NCBI GenBank assembly: GCA_963748405.1
Contig: CAVVIT010000005.1
Span: forward strand, 558,001-622,000
Source of the DNA: Fen-1273 sp963748405
GTDB lineage: Bacteria; Bacteroidota; Ignavibacteria; UBA10030; UBA6906
DNA: 64,000 nt
Reading direction: 5' to 3'
Part shown: one piece after another, positions 17,246-26,554 of the stretch
How the letters are laid out: each line of letters opens with the position of its first letter
Position numbering within the stretch: the stretch's first letter is position 1
The notes under the pieces: model-generated
Database searches by the model: none
What the model saw: the letters and a program-made list of their open reading frames with translations, nothing else
Told to the model about the DNA's origin: nothing
Program-made: the position numbers and the translations under genes

Positions 17246-18292
17246 GTGAAAAGAAAAACGCTGTACGCAGTCGCCGTCATCCTCGTCCTCGTCGCGCTCT
17301 TCGCGTGGCGCATGCTCTCCGGCGATCCTGCGGCGGACACGCGCAGGGGAACCATCCCCGTGGTGAAAACCGAAAACCCGCTCCGGCAGACCGTCATGTA
17401 CGATCTCCTGTACACCGCCGACGTCGTCGCCGTGCAGCAGGCCGGCATTTATCCCAAGGTGAGCGGCACGCTTGACCGCGTGTATGCCGACATGGGAACC
17501 CCCGTCAGGCGCGGGCAGATGCTCGCGCTGATCGACACGACCGAGCTGTACCAGACGAGGGCGCAGGCGGCCGCGACGGCGCAGAACGCCCGGCTGACGT
17601 ACCGCCGGACGAAAGACCTCTACGACCAGAAGCTCGTGGCGGCGCAGGACCTCGAGAACGCGGAGGCCACGATGAAGGTCGCCGTCGCCGCACTGGACGT
17701 CGCCACGACGCGGCTCGACTACGCCAGGATCACGGCCCCGTTCAGCGGGACGATCACGAAGAGGTTCCTCGACCCGGGTGCGGTCGTCAGCGCGCTGACA
17801 TCCACGATCTTCACGCTGATGGACCTCGACCAGATGAAGATCATCATCAACGTCCTCGAGCAGGACATTCCGCGGGTCACGATGGGGCTCGGGGCGTCGG
17901 TCACCGTCGACGCCTTCCCCGGCAAGTCGTTCACCGGGAAGGTCTCGAAGTTCGCCCAGGCGGTCGACCTTGCGACGCGGACGATGGCCGTGGAGGTCGA
18001 CATCCCCAACCCGGGCCACCTCCTGCGCCCGGGGATGTTCGCCACGGTGACGCTCAACGTGGGGAGACACGAGAACGCCCTGACGCTCCCGACGCAGGCC
18101 CTCCTCAAAGACGACCAGGGACTCTACGTCTACGTCGCGCGGCAGGATACCGCGCGGCGCGTGCGCATCGGCGCCGGAAACGAACAGAACTCCCGCACCG
18201 AGATCCTCTCCGGCCTCGAAGGGCCGGAGGACGTCATCACCACCGGCCAGCAGTTCGTCAGGAACGGCGGCCCGGTGACTGTCCAAAAATAA
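17246..18292 (+). CDS. RND efflux periplasmic adaptor (membrane fusion protein)
   Basis: The 348-residue protein begins at a GTG followed by one membrane anchor (LYAVAVILVLVALFAW). The usual adaptor order is visible: a lipoyl half-motif (GIYPKVSGTLDRVYADMGTP), an alpha-helical hairpin (about 95-150), the second lipoyl half (LDYARITAPFSGTITKRFLD), a beta barrel (VTMGLGASVTVDAFPGKSF) and the membrane-proximal domain with NALTLPTQALL. It bridges the pump and TolC encoded next. The GTG fits the N-terminal anchor. Confidence 0.92.
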   Translation: MKRKTLYAVAVILVLVALFAWRMLSGDPAADTRRGTIPVVKTENPLRQTVMYDLLYTADVVAVQQAGIYPKVSGTLDRVYADMGTPVRRGQMLALIDTTELYQTRAQAAATAQNARLTYRRTKDLYDQKLVAAQDLENAEATMKVAVAALDVATTRLDYARITAPFSGTITKRFLDPGAVVSALTSTIFTLMDLDQMKIIINVLEQDIPRVTMGLGASVTVDAFPGKSFTGKVSKFAQAVDLATRTMAVEVDIPNPGHLLRPGMFATVTLNVGRHENALTLPTQALLKDDQGLYVYVARQDTARRVRIGAGNEQNSRTEILSGLEGPEDVITTGQQFVRNGGPVTVQK

Positions 18293-18307
18293 TTCTCACC
18301 CGACGAT

Positions 18308-21300
18308 ATGTGGCTTACACGGCTGGCACTGCGGTACCCGATTTCCACGTTCCTCTTCGCGATGACGATCCTCGTCTTCGGGCTCGTGTCGTTCACGCAG
18401 CTCCCCGTCGACCTGCTCCCGAACATCACCGTCCCCGTCGTCTCGGTCATCACGTTCTACACGGGCGCCGGACCGCTCGACATGGAACAGTCCGTCACGC
18501 GGATCATCGAGCGGGGGGTCTCGTCGACGAACAACGTTGATTACGTCGTCTCCTCCACCCGCGAGGGGATCTCCTCGATCCGGATCTATTTCACCTGGGA
18601 CGCGAACGTCGACGTCGGGCTCGTCGACGTCGTCCAGCACGTCAACAGGATCCTGACGCAGCTTCCCACCGGGATCTCCACGCCCGTCGCGCTCCGTTTC
18701 GACATCACGAGCCAGCCTGTCTGCAACATCGCGATCTCCGCGGAGATGGATGAACGGGACCTGTACGATCTCGCCTACAACACGATCGAGCCGCAGATCG
18801 AACACCTCTCCGGGGTGGCGCAGGCGCAGGTGCTGGGGGGGCGCATCCGCGAGATCCACGTTACGCTCGACCAGGACAGGCTCCAGGCGCTGGACCTCCC
18901 CGTGGCCACCGTGTTCAACGCCGTCGCCTCTTCCAATCTTATTCTCCCCTCCGGAGACCTGAAGACCGGCAAATTCGACTACACGCTCAAGACGGAAAGC
19001 CAGTTTAACGTCGTCAAGCCGATGGGGGACATCGTCCTGAAGGTCGTCGGGGGGGTCCCGGTCCGCATCAGGGACATCGGGAGCGTCGAGGACAGCTACC
19101 AGGAGCAGACGGAGCTCGTCCGCATCGACGGGAAGCCCGGCGTCACGATGCGGGTGCAGAAGCTCGCAAACGCCAACACGATCGAGGTCGTCGACAACGT
19201 CGTCCGGGCGATCCCGAAGCTCACGGGGGTCCCCCCGAACGTCAAGATGACGCTGTCGTTCGACCAGTCGCTCTACATCCGGCAGACGATCTCCGGTCTG
19301 CAGCGCGAGGCGGGCCTGGGCGCCATCCTGGCGATGATCATCATCATGCTCTTCCTCAGGAACGTCCGCGGGACGCTCATCATCCTTGTCGCCATTCCCC
19401 TGTCGATACTCATCACGTTCATCTGGTTCCGGTTCGGCGGGGCATCGCTGAACATCATGACGTTCGGCGGGCTGGCGCTCGCCGTGGGGAGACTGGTGGA
19501 CGACTCGATCGTGGAGCTCGAAGCAATCTCACGCCATTACAACGAGCGGAAGCCGAACCAGACGAAGATACAGGCGACGCTGGAAGCGGCGCAGGAAGTG
19601 GCCTCCCCGATCTTCGTCTCCACGCTCACGACGGTGATCGTGTTCCTCCCGATCGTCTTCCTGACCGGGATTGCGAAGCTCCTGTTCATCCCGCTGACGA
19701 TCACGATCGCGGTCGCCCTGTTCGGTTCGTTTTTCGTCTCCCGGACGGTGACGCCGCTCATGTGCCTCAATTTTCTCCCCCCGGAGAAGCACCTTGACAG
19801 GGAGTCAGCGGCGCTGCCGGACCGGATCCGCGTGCGGGCGCACGACATGCTCGAGGCGATCGACGCCTGGTACGAGAGGTGGCTCCGCTGGACGCTCGGG
19901 CACCGCAAGTTCGTCATCGGTGGCATCCTCGTTGTGGGCGCCGGCTCGCTCTTCCTTTTCAAGTTCATCGGGACGGAGTTCTTCCCCGAGCAGGACGAGG
20001 GGCAGTTCACGATCACGGTGAAGCTCCCCGTCGGCACGCGGATCGAGGAGTCGAGCCTCGTCTGCGCGGAGATCGAAAAACTCCTCCAGACCAACATCCC
20101 GGAGATCCAGTCCGTCATCACCGACATCGGCATACCCACGGCGAGGAGCGGATCGCTTTTCTCGAGGAATTCAGGGACGCACGCGGCGAACATCAGCGTC
20201 GCCCTCATCCCCGCCGACCAGAGGAAGCGGGACATCTTCGAGATCATCAGGATGATCCGGCCGAAGCTGGCCAGGATACCCGGGGTCGCGACCTACATCA
20301 GTCCGAGCGGATTCCTCCGGTTCCTCCTGAATTTCGGATCGAACGCGCCGATCGACGTCGAGATCAACGGCTACGACATCGACCAGGGGACCGCGCTCGC
20401 GAAGACCGTCGCCGGGATCGTCCGCTCGACGCCGGGGGCCGTCGACGTGCAGGTGACGAGGGAGGACAACCTGCCGGAGCTCCGCGTGAAGATCGACCGC
20501 GACAAGGCGGGAACGCTCGGGATCAACGTGGCGAACATCTCGAACACGATAAGCACGTGCATTAACGGCAACGTGGCCTCGCTCTACACCGACCCCGTGA
20601 CCGGAAACGAGTACAACATCCTCGTCCGCCTCAACCAGGACTACCGGCAGAGGATCGAGGACCTCAGGAACATCGTCCTGACGACGGACAACGGCCAGCC
20701 CGTCCTCCTGGGGAACGTCGCGACGATCGTCAAGGACAACGTTCCCGTCCAGATCGACAGGAAGTACCAGCAGCGGCTGGTCGAGGTGACCGCGAACGTC
20801 CAGGGCTCGGACCTGGGAACGGTGGCCAACGCGATACAGCAGAAGATCAATACGCTGTCGCTCCCCCCGGGGTTCGAAATCCGGCAGAGCGGCAACGTGG
20901 CGCAGCAGAACAAGACGTTCCAGGATCTCGCGCTCGCCTTCGGCCTGGCGATCATCCTGGTGTACGTCGTCATGGCGTCCCAGTTCCAGTCCCTGATCGA
21001 CCCCTTCATTATCATGTTCACGGTCCCCCTGGGTATCGTGGGGGTCTTCTGGATGCTCTTCCTGACGCGGACGACGCTCTCCGTGACATCGTTCCAGGGG
21101 GTGATCGTGATGGTCGGCATCGTCGTCAGCAACGGGATACTCCTCGTGGATTACACGAACCGGCTCAGGCAGAAAGGGGTCCCGCTCGAGGAGGCGGTCC
21201 TGAAGGCGGGGCGCACGCGGCTCAAGCCGATCCTGATGACGTCGATCGCGACCGTTCTCGGACTCATCCCGATGGCGATCGGGTTCGGCGGGGAGTCCAC

Positions 21301-21439
21301 GCAGGCTCCGCTGGCGATCGCCGTGATCGGCGGGCTGACGCTCTCGACGACGCTGACGCTCTTCTTCGTCCCCTCACTGTACGTCGTTTTCGAACGGCGG
21401 TTCAAGCGGGAGATGAAATCCCCCGGGGAGGCATCATGA
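18308..21439 (+). CDS. RND efflux pump, AcrB/HAE family
   Basis: The 1043-residue protein is full length for an RND pump: twelve membrane segments in two halves, each followed by a large periplasmic loop. The N-terminus (LALRYPISTFLFAMTILVFG) and the membrane motif LALAVGRLVDDSIVELEAI, with the paired aspartates of the proton relay, fit the hydrophobe/amphiphile exporters rather than metal pumps. The second half has GIVVSNGILLVDYTNRLR. It overlaps tolC by 4 bases. Substrates may be hydrophobic compounds, possibly of the adjacent pathway; that is inference from position. Confidence 0.94.
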   Translation: MWLTRLALRYPISTFLFAMTILVFGLVSFTQLPVDLLPNITVPVVSVITFYTGAGPLDMEQSVTRIIERGVSSTNNVDYVVSSTREGISSIRIYFTWDANVDVGLVDVVQHVNRILTQLPTGISTPVALRFDITSQPVCNIAISAEMDERDLYDLAYNTIEPQIEHLSGVAQAQVLGGRIREIHVTLDQDRLQALDLPVATVFNAVASSNLILPSGDLKTGKFDYTLKTESQFNVVKPMGDIVLKVVGGVPVRIRDIGSVEDSYQEQTELVRIDGKPGVTMRVQKLANANTIEVVDNVVRAIPKLTGVPPNVKMTLSFDQSLYIRQTISGLQREAGLGAILAMIIIMLFLRNVRGTLIILVAIPLSILITFIWFRFGGASLNIMTFGGLALAVGRLVDDSIVELEAISRHYNERKPNQTKIQATLEAAQEVASPIFVSTLTTVIVFLPIVFLTGIAKLLFIPLTITIAVALFGSFFVSRTVTPLMCLNFLPPEKHLDRESAALPDRIRVRAHDMLEAIDAWYERWLRWTLGHRKFVIGGILVVGAGSLFLFKFIGTEFFPEQDEGQFTITVKLPVGTRIEESSLVCAEIEKLLQTNIPEIQSVITDIGIPTARSGSLFSRNSGTHAANISVALIPADQRKRDIFEIIRMIRPKLARIPGVATYISPSGFLRFLLNFGSNAPIDVEINGYDIDQGTALAKTVAGIVRSTPGAVDVQVTREDNLPELRVKIDRDKAGTLGINVANISNTISTCINGNVASLYTDPVTGNEYNILVRLNQDYRQRIEDLRNIVLTTDNGQPVLLGNVATIVKDNVPVQIDRKYQQRLVEVTANVQGSDLGTVANAIQQKINTLSLPPGFEIRQSGNVAQQNKTFQDLALAFGLAIILVYVVMASQFQSLIDPFIIMFTVPLGIVGVFWMLFLTRTTLSVTSFQGVIVMVGIVVSNGILLVDYTNRLRQKGVPLEEAVLKAGRTRLKPILMTSIATVLGLIPMAIGFGGESTQAPLAIAVIGGLTLSTTLTLFFVPSLYVVFERRFKREMKSPGEAS

Positions 21440-22743
21440 GCGCCGGCCGGCAATTCCTCCTCCTCTGGCTCCTGGGAGCCGGGTGTTCCGCAGCGGCAGC
21501 ACAGCAGATCGACACGCTGACGCTCGCCGGGGCGGTCACGCTCGCGCTCAGTCACCAACCCTCGCTCCGCGGCGCCGAAGCCGTCGTGCGCGCCGCGGAC
21601 GCCGGACTGCGCCAGGCCACCGCGGGGTTTCTTCCCGCAGTGGCGTTCACCGCCTCGGATACGCGCAACGGGGGGACGGTCCTCATCAACCCGTCATTCC
21701 CCGCCACGCAGAGGACCTACAGCAGCTATTCCGCCGCGCTCGCCGGAACACTCACGGTCTGGGATTTCGGGAAGACCAGCGGCCGGGTCTCGCAGACGGG
21801 ATACCTCTCCGATGCCGCAAGGGGGGACTATGCTTCCGCGCTTGAGATCCTCGCAGTGAACACCGAGGTGGCGTACGTCGCATTCCTCCAGGCCCGCCGG
21901 GTCGTCTCGGTCAACGAGGAAGCCCTGGCGACGACGTCGCGCCATCTCGCGCAGGCCCGGGCATTTTATTCCACGGGGCGCAGGCCGCAGCTCGACGTGA
22001 CGAAGGCCGAGGTCGATTCGCTCAACGCGAACGTGAACCTGATTCAGGCCAGGAACGCGTTCCGTGTCGCCAGGCTCCAGCTTGAGAACACGATGGGGGT
22101 CCACCCCCCGAACGCCTACGCCGTCATCGACTCGTTCACGCTCCCCGCTACGTCGACGTCGCTCGGGGAAGCCCGGACGGCCGCGCTCAGGAACAGGCCT
22201 GAGGTCGCCGCGGCGCAGGCCAGGCTTGAATCCGGCAGGGCGGGCGTGACCGCGGCATGGGGGCAGCACCTCCCCACGATCGCGCTCTTCGGCGGATACA
22301 CGTGGGCGGCGTTTGATTTTCCCCTCTACAGCCGCTGGAATGCGGGGGTGTCATTCACGCTCCCGATATTCCAGGGATTCGCGCTCGACGCGGGGGTCGA
22401 ACAGGCCCAGGCCAACAGGGACGTCGCGCAGTCCAATCTCGACGTTCTCACCGAAAGCGTTCTCCTCGACGTGGAACAGCAGTGGCTGGCCGTGCGGGAG
22501 GCGAACGAACGCGCGCTGGCCACGGCGAAGCTCGTCCAGGAATCGGCGGAAAACCTGAACCTCGTCGAACGGCAGTATGCGGCCGGCGTCGCGACCGCGC
22601 TCGACGAATCGGACGCACAGCTGACCCTCTCCAATTCCGAGATTACGGACATCCAGGCCCAGTACGACTACAGGACCGGGCTGGTCCGGCTGCGCCGGGC
22701 GATGGGACTCAGCGTGATCCCAGGCCCCCCGCCCGCGCAGTGA
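21436..22743 (+). CDS. TolC-family outer-membrane efflux protein
   Basis: The 435-residue protein has a signal peptide (FLLLWLLGAGCSAAAA) and two internally related halves, as expected for TolC: the TLTLAGAVTLALSHQPSL opening and repeated alpha-hairpin segments rich in A, Q and L, with RARRVVSVNEEAL and LVERQYAAGVATALD as typical pieces. It provides the outer-membrane duct for the RND pump. The start overlaps the pump stop. Transcription probably ends at the hairpin at 22749-22775. Confidence 0.92.
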   Translation: MSAGRQFLLLWLLGAGCSAAAAQQIDTLTLAGAVTLALSHQPSLRGAEAVVRAADAGLRQATAGFLPAVAFTASDTRNGGTVLINPSFPATQRTYSSYSAALAGTLTVWDFGKTSGRVSQTGYLSDAARGDYASALEILAVNTEVAYVAFLQARRVVSVNEEALATTSRHLAQARAFYSTGRRPQLDVTKAEVDSLNANVNLIQARNAFRVARLQLENTMGVHPPNAYAVIDSFTLPATSTSLGEARTAALRNRPEVAAAQARLESGRAGVTAAWGQHLPTIALFGGYTWAAFDFPLYSRWNAGVSFTLPIFQGFALDAGVEQAQANRDVAQSNLDVLTESVLLDVEQQWLAVREANERALATAKLVQESAENLNLVERQYAAGVATALDESDAQLTLSNSEITDIQAQYDYRTGLVRLRRAMGLSVIPGPPPAQ

Positions 22744-22748
22744 AAGCG

Positions 22749-22775
22749 GCTCCCGGCCGCTCAACGGCCGGGAGC
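22749..22775. terminator. Bidirectional hairpin between convergent genes
   Basis: A perfect 11-bp stem (GCTCCCGGCCG/CGGCCGGGAGC) with a 5-base loop sits just after the tolC stop and covers the last codons of the opposing DUF5700 gene. No long T run follows, so it may work weakly or with Rho. Confidence 0.6.
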
Positions 22776-23921
22776 ACCGATGGCAAGAGCGTGACGCACG
22801 CTCGAGTCCGGGATGACGAAGCATCCTCCCAGGATGTCCCTCCTCGCCGCGACGGCCCTGTTGTACAGTGCGAACAGCATCCGGGGATCGCGCATCGCCG
22901 CGAACGCCCCCTCCTTCCCGACCCCGAGATAGACCGCGCCGTAGAGCTCGGCGCCGACGAAGTAGACCGGCGAAACATACCCGCTGAGCCAGAACCCGCC
23001 CGTTTCGGCGTTCATTGCGGCCGGCGTCAGTCTGCCCGCGCGGGCCGCCTCGAACGTGCCGACGAGCCGCGCGAAGAGGTCCCTTTCCCCGGACGTGTAC
23101 GTGCGCCACAACGCACTGATCTCCTTCCTGTCGAACGAAGGATCCTTCCGCGATGAATCCACCGCCGGCACGCAGCCGCCGGGATAGTCGTTGATGAATT
23201 TCGTGGCCGTCCCCTCTCCCACGAACATGGCGAGAAAGACGTACGCCGTCGAATCCGACCGGCTCATCACCCCCGGAACTCCTCCCTGCACACCCAGGTG
23301 GTGGGATTCGTGGGCGACAGTCGTGCCGAGCTCATCCCAGCCGATCGTCCCGGCGGAGTCACGGGGAAGCTGAAAAAAATCGTACCCCTCGACCCCCTCG
23401 ACGGTGAATGCGGTACTGCCCCCGTTGGGTATGATGAACATCCGGATGTCGGGTATGCGCCATTCCGGGGGGAGCCAGGTTTGCGCGAAAGCGACCCGCT
23501 CCGTGATCATCCGCGCCAGATCCGCCTCTCTGATTTCCCGGAGATTTCCCTCAAACAAGGGGAGATCCGCGTAAAACTTCCGCCACAGGGGGAGCATACG
23601 GTCTGCGCGCTGGTTCTCCCCCGTCGCATACTCCCCCGGGAACGCCAGGCTCATGATCATCCGTTTGAAGACGCCGGGGGAAAGGTGATTGGGCCGCCAG
23701 TTCCTGTTATAGTGCCTGAACATGATCCGGTACGGCACGGAGTCGAGCATCGTGTCAACCTCCGCCCCCACCGCCGGTTTCCCGGCGCCGCTTTTCATCA
23801 TCAGGAGAAGGTCGTACACCCTGCCGCACGCGGAGGCGTCCACAATGATCCCGGCCGCGGAAAGGCCCGGAACCAGCGTGCATGCAACGAAACCGAGGAG
23901 AAGCGCGTAAGATCGTATCAT
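22761..23921 (-). CDS. DUF5700 putative zinc-dependent peptidase, exported
   Basis: The 386-residue protein starts at the ATG at 23919-23921, giving the signal peptide IRSYALLLGFVACTLVPGLSA. Around residues 198-206 it has TVAHESHHLG, a zincin-type HExxH motif. The DUF5700 family is annotated as putative zinc-dependent peptidase by this motif. A third ligand glutamate is plausible in FVGEGTATKF, as GExxA motifs serve this role in gluzincins. It should act in the periplasm or outside. It is divergent from the ECF sigma gene. Substrate unknown. Confidence 0.78.
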   Translation of the reverse strand: MIRSYALLLGFVACTLVPGLSAAGIIVDASACGRVYDLLLMMKSGAGKPAVGAEVDTMLDSVPYRIMFRHYNRNWRPNHLSPGVFKRMIMSLAFPGEYATGENQRADRMLPLWRKFYADLPLFEGNLREIREADLARMITERVAFAQTWLPPEWRIPDIRMFIIPNGGSTAFTVEGVEGYDFFQLPRDSAGTIGWDELGTTVAHESHHLGVQGGVPGVMSRSDSTAYVFLAMFVGEGTATKFINDYPGGCVPAVDSSRKDPSFDRKEISALWRTYTSGERDLFARLVGTFEAARAGRLTPAAMNAETGGFWLSGYVSPVYFVGAELYGAVYLGVGKEGAFAAMRDPRMLFALYNRAVAARRDILGGCFVIPDSSVRHALAIGAPGR

Positions 23922-24012
23922 GGGGGGTTCCTTCCGGAATTGGACTGCATGGTGTACGTGATACAGCCCGGCGGGTTGCCGGAACATACCCGGAAGTTTC
24001 TTCTCCGCGCGA

Positions 24013-24043
24013 TGTCAACCGATCGCTTCCCTGCAATGTCTAA
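24013..24043 (+). promoter_or_regulatory. Candidate ECF-sigma promoter
   Basis: TGTCAACC (24013-24020) is followed after 16 bases by TGTCTAA (24037-24043), about 35 bases before the sigma-factor ATG. The AAC core at -35 and GTC at -10 are the shared features of many ECF promoters, so autoregulation by the downstream sigma is plausible. There is no second copy in the window to compare. Confidence 0.4.
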
Positions 24044-24076
24044 CGTACAGATCGACCCCCACAGCAAGGTCATGAC

Positions 24077-24628
24077 ATGCCCGCTGCCGACGAGCAGGAA
24101 CTGATCTCCCGGGCACGCCAGGGGAGCCAGGACGCTTTCCGGGTTCTTGTGGAACGCCATATGAAACACGCGTACAATGCCGCATTCGGATTCGTGGGCA
24201 ACCACGATGACGCATCGGATGTGGCGCAGGAAGCGTTCGTCCGCGCCCACCGGGGTCTTGCCTCGTTCAGGGGGGAGGCCGAGTTCGGGACCTGGATCCA
24301 CCGCATCGTCCTGAACCTGGCGATGAACCGGGTGAAGCAGAACCGGTCTCGCGCCGAACGGGAGGTCCCCCGCGAGGAAGCAGCCGCCTCCGCCGGAGAG
24401 GGAGACCCCGGGCGGGGGACGGACGTCCGGGTGCACATCGAGCGGGCGCTCCACGAGCTTCCCACGCTCCAGAGGGCCGTCGTCATACTCCGGCACATGG
24501 ACGGGCTCTCCACGAAGCAGGTGAGCCGGATCCTCCGGTGCTCGGAAGGAACGGTCAAGACGCACCTGTTCAGGGGGCTCAAGAAACTGAGAGAGAAACT
24601 GGAATACCTTCAAGAGGACATGGCGTGA
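24077..24628 (+). CDS. ECF-family RNA polymerase sigma factor
   Basis: The 183-residue protein has sigma region 2 at about 20-90 (GSQDAFRVLVERH, DASDVAQEAFVRAHRGL, FGTWIHRIVLNLAMNR) and region 4 at about 125-178 (LQRAVVILRHMDGLSTKQVS, CSEGTVKTHLFRGLKKLR). There is no region 1.1 or 3, as in RpoE-like ECF factors. It overlaps the anti-sigma gene by 4 bases (GTGA), a typical sigma/anti-sigma pairing. The regulon probably includes its own operon. Confidence 0.93.
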   Translation: MPAADEQELISRARQGSQDAFRVLVERHMKHAYNAAFGFVGNHDDASDVAQEAFVRAHRGLASFRGEAEFGTWIHRIVLNLAMNRVKQNRSRAEREVPREEAAASAGEGDPGRGTDVRVHIERALHELPTLQRAVVILRHMDGLSTKQVSRILRCSEGTVKTHLFRGLKKLREKLEYLQEDMA

Positions 24629-25410
24629 GCTCGCACGTTCGGGACAGGTTGTTTGACTACGTCAGGGGAGACATCTCCGCGGAGGAATCCGCGATCGTCC
24701 TGGAGCACGTCGCGCACTGCACGCCGTGCCGGGACGACCTCCGCATGATCCGGGAGGCGGTCGATATCCTCCCCGCGAGGGAGCATCCTCCGAGTGAAGA
24801 ACAGGACGATCAGTTCTGGGCCTCGTTCCCAGCCCTCGTGGAGGAACGGATCCGCGCCGGAAGGAGACCCGGGAATTCGGTCGTCGCGGAGGCCGCCGAC
24901 AGGTTCGCCTCGTTTATTCACTTCAACGGGCTGCAGCTCCTCGCCGGAAGCGGTGCGCTCGCCGCGGCCGCGCTCGCCTTCGTGCTGCTGCGCCCCGCGC
25001 CCGTGACGGCACCCGCGGAGCCGGAGGCATCCTCCCCGGTCATGAGACTCGAGCCGGCGGGTGTGCAGCTCCACGACTACCTCAGGAAATCGCGCGTCCT
25101 TCTCGTCGGCGTCTCCAACCTGAGGACGGAAGGGGGAGAAGCGTTCGACCTGAGCGTCGAGCGGCGGGAGTCGCGGGCGCTCGTCCACGAGGCGCGCGAC
25201 CTGAGAAGGCAGGCGCTGGATCCCCGGTCGGCAAGACTTGTCGGCGACCTCGAGAAGATCATGATCGCGCTCGCCAACAGCGACGAACGACATGACGCAC
25301 CGGACGTGGAGATCATACGCTCCGGGATCAGGCACAACAACCTCCTGTTCAAGATCCGGATGACCGAATCGGCTCTTGCCGCAGCGAACGATGAAAGGAA
25401 CGCACGATGA
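24625..25410 (+). CDS. Membrane-bound zinc-finger anti-sigma factor
   Basis: The 261-residue protein begins at a GTG overlapping the sigma stop. The cytoplasmic N-terminus has an HxxxCxxC zinc anti-sigma motif (H28, C32, C35 in EHVAHCTPC). One membrane segment (LLAGSGALAAAALAFVLL, about 107-125) is followed by a periplasmic domain of about 135 residues, rich in charged helices and without a recognised sensor fold. It should hold the ECF sigma at the membrane until an envelope signal. Its stop overlaps the next ATG. Confidence 0.88.
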   Translation: MSSHVRDRLFDYVRGDISAEESAIVLEHVAHCTPCRDDLRMIREAVDILPAREHPPSEEQDDQFWASFPALVEERIRAGRRPGNSVVAEAADRFASFIHFNGLQLLAGSGALAAAALAFVLLRPAPVTAPAEPEASSPVMRLEPAGVQLHDYLRKSRVLLVGVSNLRTEGGEAFDLSVERRESRALVHEARDLRRQALDPRSARLVGDLEKIMIALANSDERHDAPDVEIIRSGIRHNNLLFKIRMTESALAAANDERNAR

Positions 25411-26534
25411 ACCACTCACGACAACTTCTCGCAACGGCCGCGCTCGCCCTCGTTCTCGTTCCTGCCGCCGGCCGCTCGCAGCCGGAACCTCCGCGGGAAG
25501 ACGGGCCCCGACCGGCCCCTCAGGCAGCGGCGATGATCGCCTGGACGGTGCCCGGCGAACGCCGGGACGACAAATCCGACCCGGGCTACGCCAGGTACAG
25601 GGAAGGATACGCGCTCATCCTCGAGGAACGCTACGCCGAGGCCAGGAAGAAATTCGCCGAACTCCTCGCGAAGTTTCCCGCGAGCTCCTACGCCGACGAC
25701 GCCCGCTACTGGACGGCATACAGCCTGAGGAATTCCGACCGGGAGAAGGCGATACGGGAATACCAGCAGTTCATCCGGGAGCATCCGAAAAGCTCGTATT
25801 ACGACGATGCCGTCGCAGACCTGAACGCGCTCCAGATGGACATCCCCGCCCTCGCCCCCGTTGCGGCCGCACCCGCCGCACCCGCCCGTCCGCCCCTTCC
25901 GGCCGGATTCGGACCAAACACGGGAATAATGATCCGGGAGATGAACCGGGAGATGAGGCACATGGCGCGGTTCGGCGCTATGGCACCTATGGCCGTGCCG
26001 TTCCGCGGTTGGCGCCGGGACCAGAAAATGGACGACGCCACGAAGCTGAAGATGGACGCCCTGTACGCCCTCGGGGAAACCAAAGAGGACGACAGGTCGT
26101 TCTCCACGCTGAGGGAGGTCGCCCTCGACACACGGCAGGTCCATCCCCTGCGGGAGGCCGCGATGGACGCCCTGTCGGGATTCACGAAGCACGACGTTCT
26201 CGGCGTGTTCGTGGAGATCGCGCGCCAGGACACCAGCCCGGATATACAGGCTTCCGCCATCGATTGCATCGGGGAGCACGGGACCGACAAGAACCAGCGC
26301 GTCACGGTCCTGGAGGACCTCTTCCGTTCGCTTCCGAAATCGCGCACCGAAGGACGGAGGACGATCGTCTATACGATCGCCGACGTCGGCAACGACAGGG
26401 CGGTGGAATTCCTGAAGCAGGTGGCGCTCGCCGACGACGACTACGAACTCCGGAGGGACGCCGTGTACTATCTCGGGAGCATCGGCGGCGACAGCGCGCG
26501 GTCGGCGCTGTACGAAATCCTGAAAGGGCACTGA
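25407..26534 (+). CDS. Exported TPR and HEAT-repeat protein
   Basis: The 375-residue protein has a signal peptide (LLATAALALVLVPAAGRSQ). Residues about 60-145 form two or three TPR units (YREGYALILEERYAEARKKF, YWTAYSLRNSDREKAIREYQ) of the YbgF/outer-membrane TPR kind. After a proline/alanine-rich linker, residues about 205-372 form five HEAT/PBS-lyase-type repeats, each with an aspartate-rich turn (ALDTRQVHPLREAAMDALSG, VALADDDYELRRDAVYYLG). It should be a periplasmic scaffold. It is translationally coupled to the anti-sigma factor and followed by a PDZ protein. Confidence 0.83.
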   Translation: MNHSRQLLATAALALVLVPAAGRSQPEPPREDGPRPAPQAAAMIAWTVPGERRDDKSDPGYARYREGYALILEERYAEARKKFAELLAKFPASSYADDARYWTAYSLRNSDREKAIREYQQFIREHPKSSYYDDAVADLNALQMDIPALAPVAAAPAAPARPPLPAGFGPNTGIMIREMNREMRHMARFGAMAPMAVPFRGWRRDQKMDDATKLKMDALYALGETKEDDRSFSTLREVALDTRQVHPLREAAMDALSGFTKHDVLGVFVEIARQDTSPDIQASAIDCIGEHGTDKNQRVTVLEDLFRSLPKSRTEGRRTIVYTIADVGNDRAVEFLKQVALADDDYELRRDAVYYLGSIGGDSARSALYEILKGH

Positions 26535-26554
26535 CACATACCGGAGGAGGAGCG

